64,000 nt of DNA, taken from NCBI RefSeq assembly GCF_003625485.1, contig NZ_RAIR01000001.1:620001-684000 (forward strand), in the 5' to 3' direction. A model generated the notes under the pieces. The model was not told where the DNA came from. It saw only the letters and a list, made by a program, of their open reading frames with translations, and did no database searches. This stretch comes from Butyrivibrio sp. CB08 (lineage in GTDB: Bacteria > Bacillota > Clostridia > Lachnospirales > Lachnospiraceae). This document shows positions 7,772-16,950 of this stretch, piece by piece (position 1 is the stretch's first letter; each line of letters starts with the position of its first letter). Made by a program: the position numbers and the translations under genes.

Positions 7772-10000
7772 ATGAGAAAATTATTTCACTGTATAAAAGA
7801 AATATGGGGAGCCTTAAACAGGTCTATCTACGTGGGACCCAGGTATGAATCCAACATGAGGGCTCTGACCTTTGCTAGTATTGTATCTGCTATACTGGGA
7901 CTTATCCTGGTCTCTTTTGATATTTCAAGTCATAACTATCCACTTCTTTTTGCATCATTTTCAACATTTCTGGCAGGCGTTGGCTGCGGTATATGTACCC
8001 ACGTACTTAAGAACCGTGAGCTTGCCATCAAATTCCCAACACTTTTTTGCATTTTCTTTATAACAACATATGTACTTACCGCAGCAGGAGAAGGCTCAGC
8101 GATTATGTGGTCTTTATTTGTGCCCCTGGGAGTCTGTTATTTTGTAAGTGTTAAATATGGCATTTATCTTTCTGTATACTTCACGCTTTTGATCTCTGCT
8201 GTTTTATACAGCCCTCTTGGAGAGCGTTACACAGAGTTCTATAACCACATGTTTATCACAAGATTCCCTATCGTATATGCGGGGATTTCTATTTTTACAT
8301 GCATGGCCATGATACAGTATCACAGGACAGCTCTTTTTGAGATCGATCATGCCAGCAGACTATCAGAGGAAGTAGAGAGGCAGACAGCTGTTGTTAAGCA
8401 GCAGAGCCTTAAGATCGAGCAGCTTTCTCTTCAGACCATTCATACTCTTGCCAATGCCATTGATGCCAAGGACCCATATACAAAAGGACATTCTGCCCGT
8501 GTAAGCCTCTATTCTGAAAAACTGGCTACGAGTCTTGGCTGGGATGAAGATAGGATCGCAGATCTTAAGTATGCAGCACTTCTTCATGATATAGGCAAGA
8601 TTGGTATTCCGGATTCAATTCTAAATAACCCAAGGATGCTTACAGACATTGAATTTAACATTATTAAATCACATACATCCATTGGCAGGGAGATGCTAAA
8701 GGACAGGACAATCATCAAGATGGCAGACGATGTGGCAGGAAGTCATCACGAGAGATACGATGGTAAGGGCTATCCTGATGGCCTTAAGGGAAAAGAGATA
8801 TCAGAGGAAGCCAGGATAGTAGCTATAGCAGATGCTTTTGATGCTATGAGCTCTGACAGAGTATACAGAAGATCCTGCAATAGAGACTATATTCGTAGTG
8901 AGCTTGAAAAGGGTAAGGGCAAGCAGTTTGACCCTGAATTTACAGATGCATTTATTATGCTCTGGAACAGTGGAGAGCTAGACGAGATCAGGGATACTTA
9001 CAGCTCAAGAGAAGGAGATGCCTCTGAAACAGAAGCTTCCACAGCGCTTCTTCAGGAGGTTGTTGAGACTTTTGTTACTCAAGGGTCCAAGGATGAGATA
9101 GATATAACTACCGGCATCATGAGCAGAAATGCCGGCGAGAAAGCCATTGCCAGAGCTATGAAGCAGGAGAGTGGCTGCCTGGTATTTATGGACGTTGATA
9201 ATCTGAAGAAGATAAATGATACCTATGGTCATGAAGCAGGCGATAAGATACTTCACATAATGGGAAATACCCTCACAGAAAACAGCAAGGACTGTATGTG
9301 CTGCAGACTTGGAGGAGATGAGTTCCTTATTTTCCTTAGGAATACTTCTGAAATAGAAGCAGGCAAGCGCATGATCAAGATCATCAATGACTTTGAGGAT
9401 AATAAGAAGGACGATTCAAGAATCTCAATAGCCTCTATCTCGGCTGGACTTGTTATGTGCAGTCCAAGGGATTCTTATACTGATGTCTACAATAAGGCTG
9501 ATAAAGCTCTTTATCATGTAAAACAGAATGGAAAGAGCAGCTTTGATTTTTATAATGAGGAACTTGAAACTACTGCACTTGAAACTATTGACCTGAGCAG
9601 GCTTGTTGACAGTATAAAAAACAGTGGCAGCTACGTTGGTGCCATGAATGTGGAATACAGAGAGTTTGCCAAGCTCTATGAGTTTGTAACTAATCTTGAG
9701 CAGCGCTTTGACTATTCCTTCAGACTCATCATGATATCCTTAAATCCTTCTGATGATGTGGCATACAGTACAGAGGAACTGGACAGATCAATGTATAACA
9801 TGGAGCAGTCCATAAGGCAGACCATCAGAGATGTGGATGTCCTCACCAGATTTGGTAAGAGCCAGTTTCTTGTGATCTTCCTTGGAGCTGACAAGGAAGG
9901 CGTTAAGACAGCACTTGACAGAATTTTCAGAAGTTACTTTAAGATTAACGGAAGCGGAAGCTTTATTCCTACATATTCTGCAGTAGACAATATGAACTAG
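7772..10000 (+). CDS. Membrane HD-GYP phosphodiesterase with GGDEF and degenerate GGDEF domains
   Basis: This is a predicted cyclic-di-GMP turnover protein of 742 residues. Six hydrophobic helices (about 25-195) are followed by a short coiled-coil linker and an HD-GYP domain (about 215-405). That domain has the metal-binding His272-Asp273 in HDIGKIGIPD and Gly333-Tyr-Pro in HHERYDGKGYPDG. A GGDEF domain follows (about 440-595) with an intact GGDEF (514-518) and no RxxD inhibitory site. The last 140 residues resemble a second, eroded GGDEF domain, with RFGKSQFLVIF in place of the signature. I chose the ATG at 7772 over a TTG at 7766; neither has a ribosome site. Confidence 0.85.
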   Translation: MRKLFHCIKEIWGALNRSIYVGPRYESNMRALTFASIVSAILGLILVSFDISSHNYPLLFASFSTFLAGVGCGICTHVLKNRELAIKFPTLFCIFFITTYVLTAAGEGSAIMWSLFVPLGVCYFVSVKYGIYLSVYFTLLISAVLYSPLGERYTEFYNHMFITRFPIVYAGISIFTCMAMIQYHRTALFEIDHASRLSEEVERQTAVVKQQSLKIEQLSLQTIHTLANAIDAKDPYTKGHSARVSLYSEKLATSLGWDEDRIADLKYAALLHDIGKIGIPDSILNNPRMLTDIEFNIIKSHTSIGREMLKDRTIIKMADDVAGSHHERYDGKGYPDGLKGKEISEEARIVAIADAFDAMSSDRVYRRSCNRDYIRSELEKGKGKQFDPEFTDAFIMLWNSGELDEIRDTYSSREGDASETEASTALLQEVVETFVTQGSKDEIDITTGIMSRNAGEKAIARAMKQESGCLVFMDVDNLKKINDTYGHEAGDKILHIMGNTLTENSKDCMCCRLGGDEFLIFLRNTSEIEAGKRMIKIINDFEDNKKDDSRISIASISAGLVMCSPRDSYTDVYNKADKALYHVKQNGKSSFDFYNEELETTALETIDLSRLVDSIKNSGSYVGAMNVEYREFAKLYEFVTNLEQRFDYSFRLIMISLNPSDDVAYSTEELDRSMYNMEQSIRQTIRDVDVLTRFGKSQFLVIFLGADKEGVKTALDRIFRSYFKINGSGSFIPTYSAVDNMN

Positions 10001-10031
10001 TTGTATTATCTTAGACTTTGAGGTTAAAAAT

Positions 10032-10835
10032 ATGGCGGTTAGTAAGAAGAGAATTGTAGTTAAGGTTGGTACATCAACCATTACAAATGAAGAAGGAAAT
10101 ATCGATATCAGAGCCCTGGACCACCTGTGCAGAGCCCTTGCTGGTGTAGAGAATCTTGGATATGATCTGGTGCTGGTATCTTCTGGAGCTATTGCAGTTG
10201 GTGCATGCAAGATGCGCCTTGCCCAGAAACCCAAGGAAATAAGGATGAAACAGGCAGCTGCAGCTGTTGGACAGACTGAGCTCATGCATCTTTATGATAA
10301 GTTCTTTGGTGAATATGGCAGAATGGTAGGACAGATCCTTCTTGATAATGGAGATATCACTGATCCTGTCAGGAGTGAGAACCTCAAGAACACATTTGAT
10401 GCTCTTTTGGAGAACCACATTATCCCTATTGTCAATGAGAATGACTCAGTCAGCCATGCAGAGATTGAATCTGAGAAAAAGCTCTTTTCCGATAACGACA
10501 TGTTATCAGCTGTTGTTGCAGTGTTCTGCAATGCATGTAAGCTTATTATCTTCTCAGATATTGACGGGCTCTATGATGGTAATCCCAAGACAGATAAAAA
10601 CGCCAAGGTTATCAGCAGAGTAGAGGAGATAACTGAGGAGCTTAAGAGCCTTGCTTCCGGATCCGGGTCAAACAGGGGAACTGGTGGAATGATCACCAAG
10701 CTGGAAGCGGCTGAACTTGCCACATCCCATGGCATAGATGTTCTTGTTACCAACGGCAAGAATCCTGAGAAACTCTACGATGTTATTGAAAAGAAAAAGG
10801 TTGGAACACTTTTTGTTGCAAAAGAAATAGATTAA
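10032..10835 (+). CDS. proB: Glutamate 5-kinase, short form
   Basis: ProB makes gamma-glutamyl phosphate, the first step of proline synthesis. Motifs of the amino-acid kinase fold are clear: KVGTSTIT near the start, VSSGAIAVG, the glutamate loop NENDSV, FSDNDMLSAVVA, DIDGLYDGNP and GTGGMITKLEAA. At 267 residues it lacks the C-terminal PUA domain of the E. coli enzyme (367 residues), a common shortening. The partner proA is about 27 kb away instead of adjacent. A GAGGT ribosome site precedes the ATG. It lies 31 bases after the HD-GYP gene and ends at a strong terminator. Confidence 0.95.
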   Translation: MAVSKKRIVVKVGTSTITNEEGNIDIRALDHLCRALAGVENLGYDLVLVSSGAIAVGACKMRLAQKPKEIRMKQAAAAVGQTELMHLYDKFFGEYGRMVGQILLDNGDITDPVRSENLKNTFDALLENHIIPIVNENDSVSHAEIESEKKLFSDNDMLSAVVAVFCNACKLIIFSDIDGLYDGNPKTDKNAKVISRVEEITEELKSLASGSGSNRGTGGMITKLEAAELATSHGIDVLVTNGKNPEKLYDVIEKKKVGTLFVAKEID

Positions 10836-10842
10836 AAAAGAA

Positions 10843-10880
10843 AATCCGAAGAGTTTTAAACTCTTCGGATTATTATTTGC
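10843..10880. terminator. Bidirectional terminator between proB and the minus-strand gene
   Basis: A near-perfect stem of about 13 bp, AATCCGAAGAGTT with AACTCTTCGGATT, spans 10843-10871. On the plus strand it is followed by ATTATTTG. On the minus strand it is followed by TTCTTTTTT, so it should also end transcripts of the convergent gene at 10890-11459. Confidence 0.88.
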
Positions 10881-10889
10881 CTGAATTTA

Positions 10890-11459
10890 TTATGGATTCT
10901 CGTGATACTTGTCATAGATCTCTGTGAGATAAGTCTTAACGATCTGGATGTTGGCCATCTTGCGAAGATCAACATTGCCCATGCTTACAGCAATCTCATC
11001 TGCAAGAAGGAGCATATCGTAGATCCTGAGCTTAAATTCATTACGGTTGAGCTGGTCGATGTTTACCTCCATAAGAGGAGCACCAAGCTTCATTGTAACG
11101 TTCTCATCAGCGATACCTGTCATAATGATACGGGTTTCAGGATCGAAGTTTACATAGAGGATGAGCTTTTCTTTCTCGTGCTTTTTAAGTGTTGTAGGAG
11201 TCTGGTGAGATGCATCCATCCACTCGTAGAGATCAGCCTCATCCGGGTTCATAAGGAACTTAGTGAGATCCTCTCTGTGTTTCTCGACATACTGAATATA
11301 TTTGCTGGCGTTTGGACCAGTATAAGCCATTTCTACTTTGACACCGTTGTCTGTCTTGACCAGGCGGCATTTTTCAGCAACTTCCTTGATCTTAAGGGAG
11401 TTTTCTGTGCTTCCGATCATCTTAAAAGAGCCGGTTTCCAATTCCTGCTTGAATTCCAT
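10890..11459 (-). CDS. Conserved-looking protein of unknown function (189 aa)
   Basis: I do not recognise this protein. It is soluble, has no signal peptide, no membrane helix and no cysteine pairs, and is rich in charged residues. The first third reads as alternating strands and helices, the middle as beta strands (KLILYVNFDPETRIIMTGI) and the last third as amphipathic helices. The ATG has AAGGAGA about 7 bases upstream on the minus strand, and the gene ends at the shared terminator, so it is very likely real. It is a single-gene unit, divergent from ftsK. The promoter gap holds a 7-bp inverted repeat. Confidence 0.72.
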   Translation of the reverse strand: MEFKQELETGSFKMIGSTENSLKIKEVAEKCRLVKTDNGVKVEMAYTGPNASKYIQYVEKHREDLTKFLMNPDEADLYEWMDASHQTPTTLKKHEKEKLILYVNFDPETRIIMTGIADENVTMKLGAPLMEVNIDQLNRNEFKLRIYDMLLLADEIAVSMGNVDLRKMANIQIVKTYLTEIYDKYHENP

Positions 11460-11484
11460 TCTGTTCTCCTTGTCTGTTTTTAAG

Positions 11485-11508
11485 TAACAACCTATAAATC
11501 AGTTGTTA
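11485..11508. promoter_or_regulatory. Inverted repeat in the divergent ftsK / unknown-gene promoter region
   Basis: TAACAAC (11485-11491) and GTTGTTA (11502-11508) are perfect reverse complements separated by 10 bases. They lie just upstream of the minus-strand gene and next to TATACT-like boxes on both strands (minus strand around 11510-11515, plus strand 11535-11540). The layout suits a repressor site, but no regulator is identified. Confidence 0.35.
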
Positions 11509-11604
11509 GTATAGCATAAAGATATTAAAAATGATATACTATCTAAAGTCTGAGAAGGGTATCTCAGATTTTATATTTAGAGAAAGTTTTGTAATGGGTA
11601 AGAA

Positions 11605-14400
11605 ATGGCTACAAATAACAGGGGAAAATCATCCAGGGGAGCTTCTTCAAAGAGTTCTTCCAGGTCTAAAAGTGCATCCAGGAAAACAAGGGCGCAGGAA
11701 GAGGAAATACTTGATTATTCCTTAAGAAGCGAGCTTGTTGTCATCGCCATGGTGGCGCTTACTATCTTTCTATTTCTATGTAATTTCGGAATATGTGGTG
11801 CCTTCGGAAACGCAGTAAGTAGCGTTTTATTTGGACTGTTCGGATTTACTGCCTATATAGCACCGCTTGTTATCCTTGCTACAGTAGTTATATCTATTGC
11901 CAATTTTGGCTCAAGTGCTTCCACCAGGAAGGTTATTTCAGGAATAGTTCTGTTCTTCCTTATAGGAATAGTGGCAGAGCTTCTTACAGGACGTCCTCAG
12001 TCCGCAGAAACCTATGATATTAAGCTGATATATTCTGAGGCCAGTCAGATGCGAAACGGCGGTGGAATCTTTGCCGGTTCTCTGGCTTACCTTTCATTTA
12101 AGTATCTGTCCCTTGTTGGTACAGTGCTTGTTATCCTGCTTCTTAGCATTGCTGCTGTGGTGGTATTTACCCAGCATTCCTTTGTTGGCGGCCTTAAAAA
12201 GGGCGGAAGACGTCTTATTGACAAGACCAGGCAGGAAGCAGACAACTACAGGGATTACGCCGAGAGGCGCAGGGAAAAGATGGAGCAGCGAAGGGCTCTG
12301 GTAGAAGAGGAGAGACGCCTTGCTCTTGAACAGAAGGAAGATGAGAAGATTCTTCGAATGGATAAAAAAGTAGCTGGCGTTATGATAGATACCCAGCTAA
12401 AGGCTCAGGATGAAGAAGGACCTGATACCCATGAGATCAGGATCCACGATGAAAATGACAAGGATGGCAAGAATCTCTTTATCCCTGACGAAGATGAGTT
12501 CCACGACGACATTCACGAGATCACTCTAAGGAATGCCATCGACGAGATAGAAAGTGCTGATGATGACCTTTATCAGCCTGAAATGCACGAGGTGCATCAG
12601 ATCAAGGTTAAGACATATGAAGAGGAAGAGGACGATATTGAACCTGCTCCTGTTAAGACTTCAGATAAACTTGTAGCCAGAGCGGTTCAGGATCCTGAAG
12701 ATGAATCAGATCCGCTTCCAGATGTGCCTGTCCACGCTGAGCATCTTGGCAATGGCATGAATGGAGACTATGTGGTTCATGCACAGGATCACATCTCCCA
12801 GAGTTCTAATGCTTCAACAAGGATAAATGGCTCAGCTACATCTTCCGTTGACCTTGGACCAGGTCCCCATACCACAAGTCCTGGCATGGAAAAAGAAATT
12901 GAGAAGCACAAGAAGGTGCTCAATAAAAAGTACGTATTCCCGCCACTTTCACTCCTTGAAAAGGGCGTTAAAAACAAGAACACAGACACAGCAAGGCAGC
13001 TTAAAGAGACTGCACTTAAACTTCAGGAGACTCTTAAGACCTTTGGTGTTAACGTTCAGGTAACAGACATAAGTCAGGGACCTGCAGTAACAAGGTTTGA
13101 GCTTCAGCCTGAGGCTGGAGTCAGAGTCAATAAGATAGTATCTCTTGCAGATGATATCAAGATGAATCTGGCAGCAAGCGACATCAGGATAGAGGCTCCT
13201 ATCCCTGGTAAAGCCGCTGTTGGAATCGAGGTTCCAAATAAAGAGAACCAGGCAGTTGCTTTGAGAGATCTCTTTGAATCTTCAGAGTACAAGAACTTCT
13301 CATCAAAACTCGCCTTTGCAGTTGGTAAGGATATAGCAGGTAAGACGGTGGTTACGGACATTGCCAAGATGCCACATCTTCTTATTGCCGGTGCTACGGG
13401 TTCTGGTAAGTCGGTCTGCATCAACACCATTATCATGAGCCTTATCTACAAGGCTGATCCTAAAGATGTTCAGATGATCATGATCGATCCTAAGATTGTA
13501 GAGCTTTCTGTTTACAACGGTATTCCACATCTTATGATCCCGGTTGTGACTGATCCTAAAAAGGCTGCAGCAGCTCTTAACTGGGCAGTTGCGGAGATGA
13601 CCAACAGATACAAGAAATTTGCGGATACAGGAGTAAGGGACCTTAAGGGCTACAACAAGCTCCTTGAGCAACAAAATGATCCTGACAATCCGCCGCTTCC
13701 ACAGCTTGTTGTCATTGTGGACGAGCTTGCTGACCTTATGATGGTTTCAGCCAATGAGGTTGAGGATGCAATCTGCAGACTTACTCAGCTGGCAAGAGCA
13801 GCGGGCATACATTTGATCATAGCGACCCAGCGTCCTTCTGTAGATGTTATTACCGGTCTTATTAAGGCCAATATGCCAAGCCGAATAGCATTTGCGGTTT
13901 CAAGTGGCGTTGACTCAAGAACAATTCTTGATATTAACGGCGCGGAGAAACTCCTTGGCAAGGGCGACATGCTCTTTTACCCGCAGGGCTACACCAAACC
14001 CGCCAGAGTTCAGGGAGCATTCGTATCAGACAAGGAAGTACAGGCAGTTACAGATTTCCTGAAAAATCAGGGAATAGACTCTTCATATAGCGAAGAAATT
14101 GAGATGCAGATACAGAATCTGCAAAGTCAGTCCGGTGGCGGAAATGGTTCATCAGCTTCTGGTGATCCGGATTCTGACAGAGATGAGTACTTTGTTCAGG
14201 CAGGGAACATTATCATAGAAAAAGAAAAGGCTTCAATCGGAATGCTTCAAAGAGTGTTCAAGATCGGCTTTAACAGGGCAGCAAGGATCATGGATCAGCT
14301 GTGTGAAGCGGGAGTGGTTGGAGACGAAGAAGGCACCAAGCCCAGGAAAGTACTGATGTCAAAAGCGGAGTTTGATTCATATCTAAACGGAGGAGAGTAA
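11605..14400 (+). CDS. ftsK: DNA translocase FtsK/SpoIIIE family
   Basis: This septal ATPase pumps chromosomal DNA during division or sporulation. The 931-residue protein starts with a Ser/Lys/Arg-rich tail, then four membrane helices (about 45-190). An acidic low-complexity linker (about 200-435) is followed by the alpha domain and the RecA-like motor. Walker A is GATGSGKS with Lys602; Walker B is [13 protein letters not shown] with Asp706-Glu707. The gamma winged helix (about 860-925) should read KOPS/SRS DNA signals. The stop codon directly abuts the fhs start, so the two are coupled. Whether it acts in vegetative division or spores cannot be told from sequence alone. Confidence 0.95.
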   Translation: MATNNRGKSSRGASSKSSSRSKSASRKTRAQEEEILDYSLRSELVVIAMVALTIFLFLCNFGICGAFGNAVSSVLFGLFGFTAYIAPLVILATVVISIANFGSSASTRKVISGIVLFFLIGIVAELLTGRPQSAETYDIKLIYSEASQMRNGGGIFAGSLAYLSFKYLSLVGTVLVILLLSIAAVVVFTQHSFVGGLKKGGRRLIDKTRQEADNYRDYAERRREKMEQRRALVEEERRLALEQKEDEKILRMDKKVAGVMIDTQLKAQDEEGPDTHEIRIHDENDKDGKNLFIPDEDEFHDDIHEITLRNAIDEIESADDDLYQPEMHEVHQIKVKTYEEEEDDIEPAPVKTSDKLVARAVQDPEDESDPLPDVPVHAEHLGNGMNGDYVVHAQDHISQSSNASTRINGSATSSVDLGPGPHTTSPGMEKEIEKHKKVLNKKYVFPPLSLLEKGVKNKNTDTARQLKETALKLQETLKTFGVNVQVTDISQGPAVTRFELQPEAGVRVNKIVSLADDIKMNLAASDIRIEAPIPGKAAVGIEVPNKENQAVALRDLFESSEYKNFSSKLAFAVGKDIAGKTVVTDIAKMPHLLIAGATGSGKSVCINTIIMSLIYKADPKDVQMIMIDPKIVELSVYNGIPHLMIPVVTDPKKAAAALNWAVAEMTNRYKKFADTGVRDLKGYNKLLEQQNDPDNPPLPQLVVIVDELADLMMVSANEVEDAICRLTQLARAAGIHLIIATQRPSVDVITGLIKANMPSRIAFAVSSGVDSRTILDINGAEKLLGKGDMLFYPQGYTKPARVQGAFVSDKEVQAVTDFLKNQGIDSSYSEEIEMQIQNLQSQSGGGNGSSASGDPDSDRDEYFVQAGNIIIEKEKASIGMLQRVFKIGFNRAARIMDQLCEAGVVGDEEGTKPRKVLMSKAEFDSYLNGGE

Positions 14401-16077
14401 ATGGCTGTAAAAAGTGATATCGAAATTGCACAGGAAGCTAAGATGCTTCACATCAGAGAGGTGGCAGACAAGCTGTCAATCACTGAGGATGACCTTGAGT
14501 ACTATGGTAAGTACAAAGCTAAGCTTTCAGAGGAATACCTCTCAAAGGTACAGGGAAACAAAAAGGGTAAACTCATTCTTGTTACTGCAATCAACCCTAC
14601 CCCCGCAGGCGAAGGAAAGACAACAACATCTGTAGGACTTGGAGATGCTCTTAACAGACTTGGATACAAGACTGTAATAGCACTTCGTGAGCCTTCTCTT
14701 GGACCATGCTTTGGTATCAAGGGTGGTGCTGCTGGCGGTGGATATGCACAGGTCGTTCCAATGGAAGACCTTAACCTCCACTTTACTGGAGATTTCCACG
14801 CAATAACTGCTGCAAACAATCTTCTGGCTGCTTTACTCGATAATCACATACAGCAGGGCAATGAACTTGGCATCGACACCAGACAGATCATCTGGAAGAG
14901 AGCTGAGGACATGAACGACAGAGCTCTTAGAAATATAGTAGTAGGTCTTGGCGCTAAGGCTGATGGTGTTCCAAGAGAGGACCACTTTGTAATCACAGTT
15001 GCTTCAGAGATCATGGCAATCCTTTGCCTTGCAAGCGACATGAACGACCTTAAGGCAAGACTTTCAAGAATTATCGTTGCATACACAAGAGACGGTGAAC
15101 CGGTTACAGCTAAGGATCTTAACGCTGTAGGTTCTATGGCAGCTCTTTTAAAGGATGCTATCAAGCCTAACCTGGTACAGACTCTTGAGCATACACCGGT
15201 TATTGTTCATGGCGGACCATTTGCTAATATCGCCCATGGATGTAACTCAGTAAGAGCAACCAAGACTGCTCTTAGCATTTCAGATTACACAGTTACTGAG
15301 GCAGGCTTTGGTGCTGACCTTGGTGCTGAGAAGTTCCTTGATATCAAGTGCAGGATCGCTGGACTAAAGCCTGATGCAGTTGTTCTCGTTGCTACAATTA
15401 GAGCACTTAAGTATAACGGCGGCGTTGCCAAGGCTGATCTTGGAACGGAGAACCTTGATGCTCTTAAGAAGGGTATCGTAAACCTTGAAAAGCACATCGA
15501 GAACATCCAGAAGTATGGTGTTCCTGTTGTTGTTACACTTAATGCATTCCTTACAGATACTCAGGCAGAGATGGACTATGTTAAGGCATTCTGCGAGGAG
15601 AGAGGATGCAAGTTCGCTCTTTCAGAAGTATGGGCAAAGGGCGGAGAAGGCGGAGAGGCTCTTGCAAAAGAGGTTATTGAGACCATCAACACCAAGCCTT
15701 CAAATTATGCTCCTATCTATCCTGATGACATGTCTCTTCAGGACAAGATCACAAAGGTATCAACAGAGATTTATGGAGCAGACGGCGTTAACTTTGCTCC
15801 TGCAGCACTTCGTCAGCTTAAGAAGATCGAAGAGATGGGCTTTGGCGGGCTTCCAGTATGTATGGCCAAGACTCAGTATTCACTTTCTGATGATCCAGCC
15901 CTTCTTGGAAGACCAAGAGATTACAATATCACAGTTCGTGAGGCCTATGTATCAGCAGGTGCAGGTTTTGTAGTAGCCCTTACAGGAGCTATTGTTACAA
16001 TGCCAGGCCTTCCAAAGAGACCTGCTGCCTTTGACATCGATGTAAATGATGAAGGCAAGATCGTAGGACTGTTCTAA
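14401..16077 (+). CDS. fhs: Formate-tetrahydrofolate ligase
   Basis: Fhs makes 10-formyl-THF from formate, THF and ATP, feeding purine and C1 metabolism. The 558-residue length is typical. Motifs include the ATP loop [33 protein letters not shown] (shown in parts: REPSLGPC and GGAAGGG), LHFTGD and [12 protein letters not shown]. The ATG begins at the base after the ftsK stop codon, and its ribosome site GGAGGAG lies inside the ftsK end. It is followed nine bases later by folD, the next enzyme of the C1 pathway. Codon use is biased as for a strongly expressed gene. Confidence 0.97.
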   Translation: MAVKSDIEIAQEAKMLHIREVADKLSITEDDLEYYGKYKAKLSEEYLSKVQGNKKGKLILVTAINPTPAGEGKTTTSVGLGDALNRLGYKTVIALREPSLGPCFGIKGGAAGGGYAQVVPMEDLNLHFTGDFHAITAANNLLAALLDNHIQQGNELGIDTRQIIWKRAEDMNDRALRNIVVGLGAKADGVPREDHFVITVASEIMAILCLASDMNDLKARLSRIIVAYTRDGEPVTAKDLNAVGSMAALLKDAIKPNLVQTLEHTPVIVHGGPFANIAHGCNSVRATKTALSISDYTVTEAGFGADLGAEKFLDIKCRIAGLKPDAVVLVATIRALKYNGGVAKADLGTENLDALKKGIVNLEKHIENIQKYGVPVVVTLNAFLTDTQAEMDYVKAFCEERGCKFALSEVWAKGGEGGEALAKEVIETINTKPSNYAPIYPDDMSLQDKITKVSTEIYGADGVNFAPAALRQLKKIEEMGFGGLPVCMAKTQYSLSDDPALLGRPRDYNITVREAYVSAGAGFVVALTGAIVTMPGLPKRPAAFDIDVNDEGKIVGLF

Positions 16078-16086
16078 GGAGATAAT

Positions 16087-16950
16087 ATGAGTGCCACTAT
16101 AATCGACGGTAAAGCTATATCACAGCAGATCAAGGACGAGCTTAAGGTTAAGTGTGAGGCGTTAAAAGAAAAAGGCATAGAGGTAACTCTTGCTGTTATT
16201 CTTGTGGGAAGTGACCCTGCATCACAGGTTTACGTAAGAAATAAAAAGAGAGCCTGTGAGTACATCGGCTACAATTCACTTTCCTACGAGCTTCCAGAAG
16301 ATACAACCATGGACAAGCTCCTTGAACTCATAGAGGAACTCAATTCAAGAAGTGATGTGGATGGCATCCTTGTTCAGATGCCACTTCCACCTCATATGGA
16401 TGAGAAAAAGGTCATAAATGCCATTGATCCATCCAAGGATGTTGACGGTTTCCATCCAATGAATGTTGGAGCTTTGATGGTTGGTGATAAGGGATTTGTT
16501 TCCTGCACACCAGCTGGAGTTATACAGCTTCTTAAGAGAGGCGTACCAGATCTTGATATATCTGGAAAAGAGTGTGTCATCATCGGAAGATCAAACATTG
16601 TTGGTAAGCCAATGTCTCTTTTGATGCTTCGTGAGAATGCTACAGTCACTGTAGCGCACTCAAGAACCAAAAACCTCCCTGAGGTTTGTAAAAGAGCTGA
16701 CATCATTATTGCAGCTGTTGGCAAAGCCGGTGTTATAACAAAAGACCATGTTAAACCTGGTGCTGTAGTTATTGATGTGGGAATCAACAGAACAGATGAT
16801 GGAAAACTTTGCGGTGATGTAAAGTTTGATGAAGTAAGTGAGATAGCAGGTGCTATAACACCAGTTCCTGGTGGTGTAGGTCCCATGACCATAGCGATGC
16901 TAATGAACAACTGCTATGAAGCTGCAGCCATGCATAAGCTTGGAGAATAA
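16087..16950 (+). CDS. folD: Bifunctional methylene-THF dehydrogenase / methenyl-THF cyclohydrolase
   Basis: FolD interconverts 10-formyl-, methenyl- and methylene-THF in the cytoplasm. The 287-residue protein carries the family marks YVRNKKRACEYIG (catalytic Tyr and Lys), DGILVQMPLPPH, the NADP-binding GRSNIVGKP, and PVPGGVGPMTIAML near the end. AAGGAGATA precedes the ATG. Its position directly after fhs makes a C1-THF module. The stop codon abuts the next ATG, so the zinc-ribbon protein is co-translated. Confidence 0.97.
   Translation: MSATIIDGKAISQQIKDELKVKCEALKEKGIEVTLAVILVGSDPASQVYVRNKKRACEYIGYNSLSYELPEDTTMDKLLELIEELNSRSDVDGILVQMPLPPHMDEKKVINAIDPSKDVDGFHPMNVGALMVGDKGFVSCTPAGVIQLLKRGVPDLDISGKECVIIGRSNIVGKPMSLLMLRENATVTVAHSRTKNLPEVCKRADIIIAAVGKAGVITKDHVKPGAVVIDVGINRTDDGKLCGDVKFDEVSEIAGAITPVPGGVGPMTIAMLMNNCYEAAAMHKLGE

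Noticed and set aside
10902..11483. A 193-codon plus-strand frame opposite the unknown minus-strand gene
   Set aside because: The minus-strand gene has a good ribosome site and terminator; the plus-strand frame has neither and runs on from the proB terminator.
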